A stretch of 64,000 nt of DNA, from the NCBI GenBank assembly GCA_900545305.1, contig UQYD01000008.1, positions 1 to 64,000 of the forward strand, in the 5' to 3' direction. This DNA is from an uncultured Eubacterium sp. (GTDB lineage: Bacteria; Bacillota; Clostridia; Lachnospirales; CAG-274). The position numbers were made by a program, and so were the translations under genes. The number at the start of each line of letters is the position of its first letter. The first letter of the stretch is position 1. The notes beneath the pieces were generated by a model. That model saw only the letters and a program-made list of their open reading frames with translations. It was not told the DNA's origin and searched no databases. Below are positions 51,905 to 61,952 of this stretch, one piece after another.

Positions 51905-53319
51905 TTTATTCCAACCTCTTTTCTCTGTATCATTTCATCTATTCTGTTTATGTAGTCATCAACGCTTTTTACGTTGAATATTCTTTCAATCTGTGCATTT
52001 TCGCTATTTACAAGTTTTGTAGAACCACCGGCACCAAGAGCAAGTATTGTCTGCTGTTCTTCCATAATTTCTACGTTGTAAATACATTCATAGCCCTCTT
52101 TAGCATAACCAACATTTTCAAAATTACCAACCATATTCTTTTGACGGTACATATAATATGGGTGCATACCCATTCTATCTGTGAAAAATGCTGCCAAGCC
52201 AAGAAGTCTATCCATTAAGCCGGCATCTGTCATTGTGTAATCCCCTAAGGTTTCCTTCAAACGAGATGCTCTCTTTACTGCAAGGGTATGAACAGTAATA
52301 CTCTCAGGTCCTAATTCCTTAAGACCCTTTAAAGTATTTGTAACTTCTTCTTCGCCTTCACCGGGAAGACCAAGAATAATGTCTGTATTTATATCCTTAA
52401 ATCCTTCTTCTCTTGCCATTTTAAAGGCATCAATAAACATTTCTACTGTATGATTTCTGCCTATAAGGTCAAGAGTTTTTTGGTTTAAAGTCTGTGGATT
52501 AATTGAAATTCTACCAACATTGTGGTGTCTTAATATTCTCAACTTTTCCCTTGTAATAGTATCAGGTCTGCCTGCCTCAACAGTATATTCCTGTGGTCTT
52601 GAATAGTATTTATCTACCATTGACAACAATCTTTCAAGCTGTTGTTCATTAAGTGAAGTTGGAGTACCTCCACCAATGTAAATACTTGAAATTTTCTTAT
52701 ACTGGTAATACTTTGAACAATGAGCCATTTCCTTTTCAAGAGCATCTAAGTAGGCGTCCATTTTACCATTATAACGCTTCATATCATAGGAAGTAAAGGA
52801 ACAATATAAGCATCTTGTAGGACAGAAAGGAATTCCAATATACAATGAAACCTTGCCCTTGCCGTCTTTTAATATTTTTTGTTCAGAATTGGCAACTGAA
52901 AACATAAGTGAAACCTTATCAGGGCTTACTTTGAATTTTCTAACCATTTCTTCCCTTATTTCAAAATCACTTTTGCCTTCTGCCCACATATCTGAAACCA
53001 ACTTAGCCGGTCTTACACCTGTAAGAATACCCCAAGGCATATCAATATTTTTAACAGCCTTTAAAGCTCGCAATATAGCAACCTTTAAAACTCTTTTATG
53101 TTCTTTTATATCATCAAACTGACCGATACAGGCACCTGATGTTATTTCCTTACCGTTTTTAAAAACGTGGGCAGATGCTGTATTTTTAGACAATACGGAA
53201 ACAACTGTAAAATTATCTCCCACTTCATCTACCTGCGTATATTTTTCATTTGGATAAAACATCATCAGCATTGAAACAACGTCATCAACGTATTTATGCC
53301 CTGATACTATATAGTCCAT
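51895..53319 (-). CDS. hemZ: Oxygen-independent coproporphyrinogen III oxidase HemZ
   Basis: 474 aa radical SAM enzyme. Cluster motif CPTRCLYC (Cys166, 170, 173) and GGGTPT glycine motif. HemZ-type proteins occur in clostridia in this same place beside hisS even without a haem pathway, so the physiological role is open. Confidence 0.92.
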   Translation of the reverse strand: MDYIVSGHKYVDDVVSMLMMFYPNEKYTQVDEVGDNFTVVSVLSKNTASAHVFKNGKEITSGACIGQFDDIKEHKRVLKVAILRALKAVKNIDMPWGILTGVRPAKLVSDMWAEGKSDFEIREEMVRKFKVSPDKVSLMFSVANSEQKILKDGKGKVSLYIGIPFCPTRCLYCSFTSYDMKRYNGKMDAYLDALEKEMAHCSKYYQYKKISSIYIGGGTPTSLNEQQLERLLSMVDKYYSRPQEYTVEAGRPDTITREKLRILRHHNVGRISINPQTLNQKTLDLIGRNHTVEMFIDAFKMAREEGFKDINTDIILGLPGEGEEEVTNTLKGLKELGPESITVHTLAVKRASRLKETLGDYTMTDAGLMDRLLGLAAFFTDRMGMHPYYMYRQKNMVGNFENVGYAKEGYECIYNVEIMEEQQTILALGAGGSTKLVNSENAQIERIFNVKSVDDYINRIDEMIQRKEVGIKWL

Positions 53320-53360
53320 ATTTCCTCCATATGTTTAAGCATTTTATACCCTAAAAACAA

Positions 53361-53987
53361 TTAAACATTAATATACATATTATTTTTCTTTTCAAATCCT
53401 ATTTCTGTAGGCTGTCCATGACCTGAGTAAACTTTTACGTAGTCCGGCAATACAAAAAGCTTTTCTTTAATACTCTTTGTAATTTGAACAGAACTACCCA
53501 TAGGGAAATCAGTTCTGCCATAGCTCATATAGAAAAGTGTATCTCCTGAAAAGAGCACACCTTCTCTTTCAAAGTAGAAACAGCCACAGCCCGGTGTATG
53601 TCCCGGAGTTATAATAGTTTCAAACTCCAAATTGCCAAAGGCAAACTTTTCTCCGTCTTGCAAAACTCTGTCATACTCTACTGTAATAGGTTCTGTAAAA
53701 CGTGAAGATAAGTTATAAACAGGATTTTCAGCAATCTTTTCATCTCCTGAACAAATAAGCACAGGAGCATTTGTGTGAGCCTTAACTTCAGCCACAGCAC
53801 CAATGTGGTCAAAATGACAATGAGTAAGACAGATTGCTACAACTTCTAAATTATTATCATCTATTTTTTTATTTAACTTTTTTCCATTTTCCCCTGGGTC
53901 AATAACTATTGCCTTGTTTGTACTTTCGTCTACAACAAAGTAACAGTTTTCACCCATAGACTGGGAAATTTCACACATTAAACGCAT
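53361..53987 (-). CDS. Metallo-beta-lactamase-fold hydrolase (glyoxalase II-like)
   Basis: 208 aa, metal motif THCHFDHIG plus GHTPGC and SGDTLF. It resembles YcbL/glyoxalase II-like thioesterases. Start taken at ATG 53985-53987 (GGAGG 7 nt upstream), not the longer frame that overlaps dtd. Confidence 0.88.
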   Translation of the reverse strand: MRLMCEISQSMGENCYFVVDESTNKAIVIDPGENGKKLNKKIDDNNLEVVAICLTHCHFDHIGAVAEVKAHTNAPVLICSGDEKIAENPVYNLSSRFTEPITVEYDRVLQDGEKFAFGNLEFETIITPGHTPGCGCFYFEREGVLFSGDTLFYMSYGRTDFPMGSSVQITKSIKEKLFVLPDYVKVYSGHGQPTEIGFEKKNNMYINV

Positions 53988-54006
53988 TATAGAACCTCCA
54001 TTAATG

Positions 54007-54456
54007 CTAGAATAACTTATCACTATCTAATAAAATAGTAATTGGTCCATCATTTAAAAGTTCAACCTTCATATCAGCCTGAAAGACACCACTTTCCACC
54101 TTTGGATAATGTTCTTTAGCATATTTTACAAAGTTATTGAAACTTTCCCTTGCCTCATCAGGCTTAGCACCCATAGCAAAGCTAGGGCGATTGCCCTTTC
54201 TGGCATCAGCATATATTGTAAAGTTAGGAACTAAAAGCACACCGTAATCAAGGTCAGTTACAGACAAATTCATTTTATCCTCACTGTCCTCAAAAATACG
54301 GAGTTTTGTTATTTTGTTAAACATTCTTTCAAAGACACTTTCGTCATCTCCTGTATTCATTCCTACAAGAGCAAGTATGCCTTTATCTATCTTGCCCACA
54401 ACCTCACCGTCAATAGTAACACTTGCGTGGGCAACTCTCTGCAAAACCAATCTCAT
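54007..54456 (-). CDS. dtd: D-aminoacyl-tRNA deacylase
   Basis: 149 aa. The family motifs are NFTIYAD (usually SQFTLYAD) with KGNRPSF, and the C-terminal NDGPITI. Removes D-amino acids and glycine mischarged on tRNA. Its ATG overlaps the relA/spoT stop by one base. Confidence 0.94.
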   Translation of the reverse strand: MRLVLQRVAHASVTIDGEVVGKIDKGILALVGMNTGDDESVFERMFNKITKLRIFEDSEDKMNLSVTDLDYGVLLVPNFTIYADARKGNRPSFAMGAKPDEARESFNNFVKYAKEHYPKVESGVFQADMKVELLNDGPITILLDSDKLF

Positions 54457-56807
54457 TATGTTGTCACTCTCTCAATTCTGTCTACGCCAGAAATCTGTAA
54501 TATCTTTTTACAAATAAACTCAAGCTGTTCCTTACCCTTTATCTTCATAGATAAATCAATAACCGCACTATCGTTCTTTAAAGCTCTGGCATTTACATTT
54601 AATACTGGAACACCATCATCAACAAGAACTTTAAGAATATCAACTGTAAGACCATCTCTGTTAGGAGCAAATACTCTAATTTCAGCACTATAGTTAGCTT
54701 CGCCCTTGTTATCAAGAGGTACACTCCATTCAGCCTCTAAAAGTCTTGCTCTTTCTTCTTCACTAAGATTAATAATGTTTACGCAGTCAGTTCTATGAAT
54801 AGAAACACCTCTACCTCTTGTGACAAAGCCAACAATTTCATCACCAGGAACAGGACCACAGCACTTAGAGAATCTAACATCTGTATCGCCGATACCCTTA
54901 ATGTAAACACCACTTTTAGTCTTCTTTCTAGGAGCATTGGCTGCTGCAGCAGCTGCATCAACCTGAGCCTTAACAGCCTCCTCTTTTTCCTTTAAAAGCT
55001 GGTCGGCTGTCTTTTTCTTCTTTTCTTCAATCTGATAAAGCTCATTAAGTTTGTTTACTATCTGACCTTCTTTAAGTCCACCATGACCTACAGCAGCACA
55101 AATAGAGTCCCAATCTCTAAAACTATATCTTTCAAGAACCTTAGCAACTAATTGAGGTGTAGTTAAATCGGCAATATTATAGCCTTTTCTCTTAGCTTCA
55201 CGCTCAATAAGTTCTTTACCCTTTACTATATTTTCTTCTTTATTTATCTTCTTATACCATTGGTTAATTTTAGAGCGAGCCTGACTTGTCTTTACAAAGT
55301 TAAGCCAATCTCTACTTGGACCTCTGGAATTTTGGCTAGTAACAATTTCTACTCTATCGCCATTTTGGATTTGGTAGTCAAAGTTTACAATTCTGCCGTT
55401 TACTCTAGCACCAACCATAGTATTACCTACAGCTGAATGAATAGCGTAGGCAAAGTCAACAGGTGTAGAGCCTTCTACAAGGCTTATTACCTCGCCACTA
55501 GGACTGAAACAGAATACACTATCATTAAAGGCATCAAGGTCTGTTTTAATAGTGTCCATAAATTCCTGATTATCTGACATATCTCTCTGCCATTCAAGAA
55601 TTCTTCTAAGCCAAGTAAGCTTAGCATCTTCACTTGTTTCTTCTTCAATTTCTGTTTTGCCCTGTTTGTATTTCCAGTGGGCAGCAATACCATACTCAGC
55701 AGTTCTGTGCATTTCGTATGTTCTAATCTGTATTTCAAATATTATACCGTCCGGACCAATTAATGTATTGTGTAATGACTGATACATATTGGCCTTTGGC
55801 ATAGCAATATAGTCTTTAAATCTGTTAGGCATAGGTGTATAAGCTTCGTGAACAACACCTAAAACCCCGTAACAGTCTTTTATACTTTCTACTAAAACTC
55901 TAACTGCAAACAAGTCAAAAATCTGGTCAAGAGTTTTATTCTTGTTGTGCATTTTCTTGTAAATACTGAAGAAATGCTTTGGTCTGCCATAAACTGTACA
56001 CTTAATGTCAGCTTCTTCACATTTCTGACGTATTTCCTTTACGATTTTTTCAACGTCAGCCTCACGTTCAGACTGCTTTCTGTGGATTTTATCAGCTAAA
56101 TCAAAATAAGCATCTTTATCCAAATATCTAAGACATAAATCCTCAAGCTCTGTCTTAATTTTGGAAATACCAAGACGGTCAGCCAAAGGTGCGTAAATAT
56201 CAAGGGTTTCCTGTGCCTTTTCCTTTTGCTTTTCAGGTGTCATAAATGACAATGTTCTCATATTGTGAAGTCTATCGGCAATTTTTATAAGTATTACTCT
56301 TATATCCTTTGCCATAGACAAGAACATTTTTCTATAGTTTTCAGCCTGCATTTCCTCTTTTGAAGAATATTCAATTTTTTCAAGCTTTGTAACACCGTCT
56401 ACTAAAAGGGCAACATCAGGATTGAACATTTCAGATATTTGTTCAAGGGAGTACTGTGTATCTTCTACAACATCGTGAAGAATACCGGCTACAATACTTT
56501 CCATATCCAATTCCAATTCAGCCAAAATTTTAGCAACTGAAAGAGGATGGATAATATAAGGTTCTCCAGATTTTCTCTTTTGGTTTCCGTGAGCCTTTCT
56601 CGCAAGATTATAGGCTTTCTCCACCATATCAAGATTTTTATTAGGACGATACTTTGCGATTTCAGCCAATAAATCTTTGTATAGCTGTTCTATCTGTTCG
56701 TCTGTACTAACAGCCTCACCTACAGGCTTGTTACTTCTGGTAGCCTTTTGAGAAACTATATTATCCTCGATTATTAATTTGTTGTCATCAATAGTGTCTT
56801 TGCCCAT
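54456..56807 (-). CDS. relA: Bifunctional (p)ppGpp synthetase/hydrolase
   Basis: 783 aa long RSH protein. Domains: HD hydrolase (HGNQKRKSGEPYIIHPLSV, GILHDVVEDT), synthetase (NRFKDYIAMPKANMYQSLHN; RFKD is the bifunctional signature), TGS, zinc-finger/helical region and C-terminal ACT. Makes and degrades the stringent alarmone. ATG at 56805-56807 is 9 nt after AGGAA. Confidence 0.95.
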   Translation of the reverse strand: MGKDTIDDNKLIIEDNIVSQKATRSNKPVGEAVSTDEQIEQLYKDLLAEIAKYRPNKNLDMVEKAYNLARKAHGNQKRKSGEPYIIHPLSVAKILAELELDMESIVAGILHDVVEDTQYSLEQISEMFNPDVALLVDGVTKLEKIEYSSKEEMQAENYRKMFLSMAKDIRVILIKIADRLHNMRTLSFMTPEKQKEKAQETLDIYAPLADRLGISKIKTELEDLCLRYLDKDAYFDLADKIHRKQSEREADVEKIVKEIRQKCEEADIKCTVYGRPKHFFSIYKKMHNKNKTLDQIFDLFAVRVLVESIKDCYGVLGVVHEAYTPMPNRFKDYIAMPKANMYQSLHNTLIGPDGIIFEIQIRTYEMHRTAEYGIAAHWKYKQGKTEIEEETSEDAKLTWLRRILEWQRDMSDNQEFMDTIKTDLDAFNDSVFCFSPSGEVISLVEGSTPVDFAYAIHSAVGNTMVGARVNGRIVNFDYQIQNGDRVEIVTSQNSRGPSRDWLNFVKTSQARSKINQWYKKINKEENIVKGKELIEREAKRKGYNIADLTTPQLVAKVLERYSFRDWDSICAAVGHGGLKEGQIVNKLNELYQIEEKKKKTADQLLKEKEEAVKAQVDAAAAAANAPRKKTKSGVYIKGIGDTDVRFSKCCGPVPGDEIVGFVTRGRGVSIHRTDCVNIINLSEEERARLLEAEWSVPLDNKGEANYSAEIRVFAPNRDGLTVDILKVLVDDGVPVLNVNARALKNDSAVIDLSMKIKGKEQLEFICKKILQISGVDRIERVTT

Positions 56808-56836
56808 AAAACTCACTTCCTTATAAAATAAATATT

Positions 56837-56865
56837 ATTATACCCCTTTTTATGGCAATTTTCAA
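56837..56865 (-). promoter_or_regulatory. Promoter of the relA-dtd cluster
   Basis: TTGAAA (56860-56865), 17-bp spacer, TATAAT (56837-56842). Confidence 0.75.
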
Positions 56866-56881
56866 GAGAAATCGCCATAGT

Positions 56882-56913
56882 CAGATAAGTAAATAATCAA
56901 TTTTTTCACTTAT
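56882..56913 (-). terminator. Terminator of luxS
   Basis: AGATAAGTGAAAAAATTGATTATT... : AGATAAGT pairs with ACTTATCT around a 16-nt loop just after the stop. The T run is weak. Confidence 0.6.
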
Positions 56914-56917
56914 CTCT

Positions 56918-57397
56918 TTATTGTGGATAAACAAGGTTTTCATCTTTCAAGTTATAGAGAACTTCGTCAAGGAATTTCTTGCTTTCCCACTTAGCCAATG
57001 TTAAATTGTGGTCAAGGTAGTTACCACATTCCTTTGAAGTTGTAGCTGGTACAACGCCTTCAAAATCTCTTACATATTCAAAAGACTTTGTAATAACATC
57101 TGCAACGTCCTTAGATGATAAATCGCCCTTGAAAATCAAGTACATACCTGTTCTGCAACCCATTGGTCCAACATAAATAACCTTATCTGCCCAACCACTT
57201 TCGTCACTTCTTAAATAAACAGCTAAAAGATGTTCAAGAGTGTGTATAGCAGGAATATCTACAGGTGGTTCAATATTAGGTCTTTTAATTCTTACATCAA
57301 AAGTAGTAACTGTTTCGTTACCAACACTATCCTTTCTTGAAACATATATACCTCTTAATAATCTATCGTGGTCAATAGTAAAACTAGCAACTTTCAT
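56918..57397 (-). CDS. luxS: S-ribosylhomocysteine lyase
   Basis: 159 aa. Metal ligands His52 and His56 (HTLEH) and Cys124 (KECGNY), catalytic Cys81 (GPMGCRTGMY) and Glu55. Cleaves S-ribosylhomocysteine to homocysteine and DPD, the autoinducer-2 precursor; also part of methyl-cycle salvage. Confidence 0.96.
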   Translation of the reverse strand: MKVASFTIDHDRLLRGIYVSRKDSVGNETVTTFDVRIKRPNIEPPVDIPAIHTLEHLLAVYLRSDESGWADKVIYVGPMGCRTGMYLIFKGDLSSKDVADVITKSFEYVRDFEGVVPATTSKECGNYLDHNLTLAKWESKKFLDEVLYNLKDENLVYPQ

Positions 57398-57435
57398 ATT
57401 TTACACTCCTTAATTTAAAACTAATATTCAGATTT

Positions 57436-57464
57436 ATTTTAAACCTTTTCCGACAACTTTACAA
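57436..57464 (-). promoter_or_regulatory. Promoter of luxS
   Basis: TTGTAA (57459-57464), 17-bp spacer, TAAAAT (57436-57441). Confidence 0.65.
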
Positions 57465-57646
57465 GTCTATTGACAACAAATATTTATACCAATTTTTTGG
57501 ATATTTATAACTTCTGTACAAAGACCTATTTCCTACTAAACCCATAGCCAAAATAACTTAAAAAACTCCAATTTTTATCACAAAAAACGGCTTTTGTTTG
57601 ATATTAAATTAACAAGTAAAACGGGCAACAAAATTGGCGAATTACC

Positions 57647-57675
57647 TTGAAATTTAATTGAAAATATTGTATCAT
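57647..57675 (+). promoter_or_regulatory. Candidate promoter of the rnf operon
   Basis: TTGAAA (57647-57652), 17-bp spacer, TATCAT (57670-57675). The roughly 90-nt leader contains two hairpins: TAGTTGTAG/CTACAACTA (57689-57731) and GACGG/CCGTC (57733-57749). The 57480-57640 stretch before it is AT-rich without genes. Confidence 0.6.
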
Positions 57676-57772
57676 ATAGACATATATATAGTTGTAGATA
57701 CATTGATTTGTATAATATTACTACAACTATTAGACGGTTGGTTTCCGTCAAAAAATTATAGGAGGCATGGTT

Positions 57773-59116
57773 ATGAATTTACAGACCTTTAACCGTGGAG
57801 GTATTCATCCGCCGGATGGCAAAGCCTTAGCTAAGGATAAGCCTATCCAGATACTTATGCCAAAAGAGGGTTCTCTTTTAGTTTACCCAATGAGCCAGCA
57901 TATTGGTGCACCTTGTGAACCAGTTGTAGCTAAGGGTGACAGAGTTCTCGTAGGTCAGAAAATCGCCGAAGCCGGTGGTTTCGTTTCTGCACCTATTCAC
58001 GCATCTGTATCAGGCACAGTAAAGGATATTAAGCCTATGGCTACTCCAAGTGGTGCTATGGTTAAATCCATTATCATTGAAAACGATGGTTTATACGAGG
58101 AAGACCCATCTATTGGCAAAGACACAGATTACGAGTCTTTTTCAAATGAAAAAATCCTTGAAAAAGTTAAGGAAGCCGGTATTGTAGGTCTTGGTGGTGC
58201 AGGTTTCCCAACTCACGTTAAGCTCAACCCACCTAAGGATTGCAAGATTGACACTGTTATTGTAAACGGTGCTGAATGTGAACCTTACCTTACAACTGAC
58301 TACAGACTCCTTATGGAACAGCCTGAAAAAGTTGTAAAGGGTCTTGAAATTATCCTCAAACTTTTCCCAGACGCAACAGGCTATATTGCTATTGAAAACA
58401 ACAAACCTGACGCTATTGAAAAGGTTGTTAAAACTGTTGGAAATAACCCTAGAATAAAGGTTCTTGCTCTTATGACTAAGTATCCTCAGGGTTCTGAAAA
58501 ACAGCTTATTAACGCCGTTACTGGCAGAGAAGTTCCTTCAGGTGCTTTACCAGCAAATGCTGGCTGTATTGTAGATAATGTAGACACAGTTGTAGCTATT
58601 GAAACAGCTGTATGCGAAGACAGACCTTTAATGCGTCGTATCGTTACATTAACTGGTAAGGCTGCTAATAACCCTGGTAACTATGAAATTCGTATCGGTA
58701 TGAACATGAATGAGCTTATTGAAATGGCAGGAGGTTTAAATGAAGACCTCGGCAAGATTATTGCTGGTGGTCCTATGATGGGTCCGGCTATGTTCTCAAC
58801 TGACTGTCCATTTATAAAGACTTCTTCTGCTCTTTTATGTCTTACTAAGAAAGATGCTGAACTTCCACCTGAAAGCAACTGTATTCGTTGTGCTAAGTGT
58901 ATCAACGCCTGTCCAATGGGTCTTATGCCTGCTAAGCTTAATAAGCTCGCTCTTGCAAAGGACTACGAAGGTTTTGCTGCTAACAACGGTCTTGATTGTA
59001 TTGAATGTGGTTCTTGCTCTTATGTATGTCCAGCTAAGCGTCACCTTACTCAGACTCTCAGAATTTGTAAGCGTGAAACAATGGCTATTATGAGAGCTAA
59101 GGCACAGAAGAAATAG
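57773..59116 (+). CDS. rnfC: Rnf complex subunit C
   Basis: 447 aa. Peripheral Rnf subunit with NADH/FMN-binding fold (VGLGGAGFPTHVKL) and two [4Fe-4S] motifs (CIRCAKCINACPMG, CIECGSCSYVCP). It carries electrons to NAD+. ATG at 57773, 7 nt after AGGAGG; an ATG two codons earlier is too close to the SD. Confidence 0.96.
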   Translation: MNLQTFNRGGIHPPDGKALAKDKPIQILMPKEGSLLVYPMSQHIGAPCEPVVAKGDRVLVGQKIAEAGGFVSAPIHASVSGTVKDIKPMATPSGAMVKSIIIENDGLYEEDPSIGKDTDYESFSNEKILEKVKEAGIVGLGGAGFPTHVKLNPPKDCKIDTVIVNGAECEPYLTTDYRLLMEQPEKVVKGLEIILKLFPDATGYIAIENNKPDAIEKVVKTVGNNPRIKVLALMTKYPQGSEKQLINAVTGREVPSGALPANAGCIVDNVDTVVAIETAVCEDRPLMRRIVTLTGKAANNPGNYEIRIGMNMNELIEMAGGLNEDLGKIIAGGPMMGPAMFSTDCPFIKTSSALLCLTKKDAELPPESNCIRCAKCINACPMGLMPAKLNKLALAKDYEGFAANNGLDCIECGSCSYVCPAKRHLTQTLRICKRETMAIMRAKAQKK

Positions 59117-59130
59117 GAGGATGACAGACA

Positions 59131-60144
59131 ATGGGAAATAATAATTTAATGGTGTCCGGCACTCCCCATATTCGTTCCAATGAAACTGTAACATCTATTA
59201 TGAGAGATGTTGTAATTGCCCTTTGCCCTGCTGCAATTATGGGTATCATTTTCTTTGGTATTAGTGCCGCTATTGAAATTGCAATGTGTATTGCATCATG
59301 TATCGTTTTTGAATATCTTTATAACAAAATTGCTAAGAAGCCAAACACTATTCACGATTTATCAGCAGTAGTAACCGGTCTTTTATTAGCAATGAACCTT
59401 CCTGCACTTAATATGGGTGCACACCCTATTGCAGTATTTGCAATGCCTATTATTGGCTCACTCTTTTCAATCGTTATTGCAAAGATGCTTTTCGGTGGTT
59501 TAGGTCAGAACTTTATTAACCCAGCTCTTGCTGGTAGAGCGTTTTTAGTTGCATCTTATCCAACACTTATGACTGGTAGTGCTTTTGTTCCTACTAACTT
59601 TATGAAGGGTGTTGACGCTGCAACATATGCTACTCCACTTGCTCAGATTAAGGAAGCCGGTGCTCTTAATACTTCATTTGTTGACCTTTTAGTAGGTAAC
59701 TGTGGTGGTACTATTGGCGAAACTTGTGCTATTGCCTTAATTCTTGGTGGTGTTTACCTTATTGTTAAGAAAGTTATTTCTTGGAGAACTCCTGTTGTTT
59801 ATATTGCAACTGTATTAGTTCTTACATATATCTTCAAGCTCTCTGGTATTGAAGCTGCATCTGCAAGACAGCCTATTCAGGAACTTTTCGCAGGTGGTTT
59901 AATGCTCGGTGCTTTCTTTATGGCAACTGACTATGCTTCAACTCCTGTAACTCCAAAGGGTAAGATTATTATGGGTCTTGGCTGTGGTATCATTACTGTT
60001 TTAATCAGAGTATTTGGTGGTTATCCAGAAGGTGTATCTTACTCAATCCTTCTTATGAACCTTGCTGCTCCACTTATTGACAGATACACAGCACCTAAGA
60101 AATTTGGCTATGTTAAGCCGGTAAAAGTTAAGGAGGTGAAGTAA
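59131..60144 (+). CDS. rnfD: Rnf complex subunit D
   Basis: 337 aa, about ten membrane helices. The flavin-attachment segment reads DAATYATPLAQI; the threonine of YATPL is the expected covalent FMN site. Homologous to NqrB. It follows rnfC by 14 nt. Confidence 0.95.
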   Translation: MGNNNLMVSGTPHIRSNETVTSIMRDVVIALCPAAIMGIIFFGISAAIEIAMCIASCIVFEYLYNKIAKKPNTIHDLSAVVTGLLLAMNLPALNMGAHPIAVFAMPIIGSLFSIVIAKMLFGGLGQNFINPALAGRAFLVASYPTLMTGSAFVPTNFMKGVDAATYATPLAQIKEAGALNTSFVDLLVGNCGGTIGETCAIALILGGVYLIVKKVISWRTPVVYIATVLVLTYIFKLSGIEAASARQPIQELFAGGLMLGAFFMATDYASTPVTPKGKIIMGLGCGIITVLIRVFGGYPEGVSYSILLMNLAAPLIDRYTAPKKFGYVKPVKVKEVK

Positions 60145-60145
60145 T

Positions 60146-60757
60146 ATGTCAATCGTAAAACCAGCTGCTATATTATTAATTATTTGTGCTATCGTTTCTG
60201 GTATTTTAGGCTATGTAAACGATGTTACAACTGCACCTATTGCTGCTGCTGACAAAAAGACAACAGAAGAAAGTATGAATGCTGTTCTTGCCGATGCTCA
60301 ATGGGGCGAAACTGTAGAAGTTAATTATGAAACTGGAGATGACAACGGTACAGTTATTACTTCTTACACTCCAGGTTTAAATCCTGATGGCTCTATCAAG
60401 GGCTATGCTGTTTCTGTTACTACAAAGGGCTTTAGTGCAGGTTTAAAGCTTATGTACGGTATTGATGCAAACAGCAATGATGACAACGGTACTGACGAAG
60501 GTACTATTACAGGTCTTTCTGTAGTTGATAACTCAAATGAAACTCCTGGTCTTGGTGCTAACAGCTCTAAGCCAGAATGGAGTGGTCAGTTTGCCGGCAA
60601 GAAAGGCGAACTTGAAGTAACTAAGACTGGTAGTGCTACAGACAGCCAGATTAACGCCATTACCGGTGCTACAATCACATCAAAGGCAGTTACTTTATCT
60701 GCAAATGATGTATCAAAATACTATGAAGATACTATTAAAAAGGAGGGTAATAAATAA
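60146..60757 (+). CDS. rnfG: Rnf complex subunit G
   Basis: 203 aa: one N-terminal membrane helix and an extracytoplasmic FMN domain with the flavinylation motif NAITGATITSKAV. Homologous to NqrC. Its last base is shared with the rnfE start. Confidence 0.95.
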   Translation: MSIVKPAAILLIICAIVSGILGYVNDVTTAPIAAADKKTTEESMNAVLADAQWGETVEVNYETGDDNGTVITSYTPGLNPDGSIKGYAVSVTTKGFSAGLKLMYGIDANSNDDNGTDEGTITGLSVVDNSNETPGLGANSSKPEWSGQFAGKKGELEVTKTGSATDSQINAITGATITSKAVTLSANDVSKYYEDTIKKEGNK

Positions 60758-61350
60758 TGAATCCACTTAAAATTATTAAAAACGGTATTATTGATGAAAA
60801 CCCTACTTTTTCACAGGTTATCGGTATGTGTCCTACCCTTGCCGTTACAACATCTTTTATGAACGGTCTTGGTATGGGTTTATCTACAACAGCAGTTCTT
60901 ATCTGCTCAAATATTGCTATTTCTTTAATTAGAAAAATTGTTCCGGACCAGGTTAGAATACCTTGCTTTATCGTAGTTATCGCTGGTTTCGTTACATTAA
61001 TTCAGATGCTTTTAAAGGCTTATGTTCCAGCTCTTAACGCATCACTTGGTATGTTCATACCTCTTATCGTTGTAAACTGTATTATCCTCGGTCGTGCAGA
61101 AGCATATGCTTCAAAGAACAACCCTATTGCTTCTTTATTTGACGGTCTTGGTATGGGTCTTGGTTTCACCCTTGCCCTTTCAGTTTTAGGTATCGTTAGA
61201 GAACTTCTCGGTAGTGGTTCTATCTTTGGTTACACATTACCAGAAATTTTCCCAAGAACTATTCTTATGATTTTACCACCAGGTGCTTTCTTTACACTTG
61301 CATTCTTAATGGTAATTTTCAATTTATTAAAGAATAAGAAGAACGCATAG
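60757..61350 (+). CDS. rnfE: Rnf complex subunit E
   Basis: 197 aa, six-helix membrane subunit homologous to NqrD. Conserved MCPTLAVTTSFMNGLGMG and GRAEAYASKN. With RnfA it holds the membrane iron-sulfur centre and ion path. Confidence 0.95.
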   Translation: MNPLKIIKNGIIDENPTFSQVIGMCPTLAVTTSFMNGLGMGLSTTAVLICSNIAISLIRKIVPDQVRIPCFIVVIAGFVTLIQMLLKAYVPALNASLGMFIPLIVVNCIILGRAEAYASKNNPIASLFDGLGMGLGFTLALSVLGIVRELLGSGSIFGYTLPEIFPRTILMILPPGAFFTLAFLMVIFNLLKNKKNA

Positions 61351-61364
61351 GAGGTGGACAAATT

Positions 61365-61937
61365 ATGAGTTTATTTATATTATTTCTTGGTGCAATTTTT
61401 GTAAACAACTTTATTTTCTCTAAGTTCTTAGGTATCTGTCCATTCCTCGGTGTTTCAAAGAAAGTTGAAACAGCAGCAGGTATGGGTGTAGCAGTTATAT
61501 TCGTTATAACTCTTGCAAGTGCTGCAACATGGGTTGTATATAACCTTGTACTTGTTAAACTTGGTCTTGAATACCTTTACAATATTGCATTTATCTTAAT
61601 TATTGCTTCTCTTGTACAGTTCGTTGAAATGTTTATCAAGAAGTCTTCACCATCTCTCTATCAGGCACTTGGTGTTTACCTTCCACTTATTACAACAAAC
61701 TGTGCTGTACTCGGTGTTGCTGTTTTAAATATGGATAACAAATATGACTTTATCCAGTCTATTGTAAACGGTGTTGGTGCTGCTATCGGTTTTACACTTG
61801 CAATCGTACTTTTTGCCGGTGTAAGAGAAAGAATTGCATCTAACAATATTCCAAAGGCATTTCAGGGATTCCCTATTGCTTTAATAACAGCAGGCTTAAT
61901 GTCAATAGCCTTTTTAGGCTTTTCCGGTATGCTTTAA
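61365..61937 (+). CDS. rnfA: Rnf complex subunit A
   Basis: 190 aa, six-helix homologue of NqrE. NNFIFSKFLGICPFLGVSKK and LPLITTNCAVLGVA carry the conserved cysteines. Confidence 0.95.
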   Translation: MSLFILFLGAIFVNNFIFSKFLGICPFLGVSKKVETAAGMGVAVIFVITLASAATWVVYNLVLVKLGLEYLYNIAFILIIASLVQFVEMFIKKSSPSLYQALGVYLPLITTNCAVLGVAVLNMDNKYDFIQSIVNGVGAAIGFTLAIVLFAGVRERIASNNIPKAFQGFPIALITAGLMSIAFLGFSGML

Positions 61938-61952
61938 GAGGAGGAGAAAACA

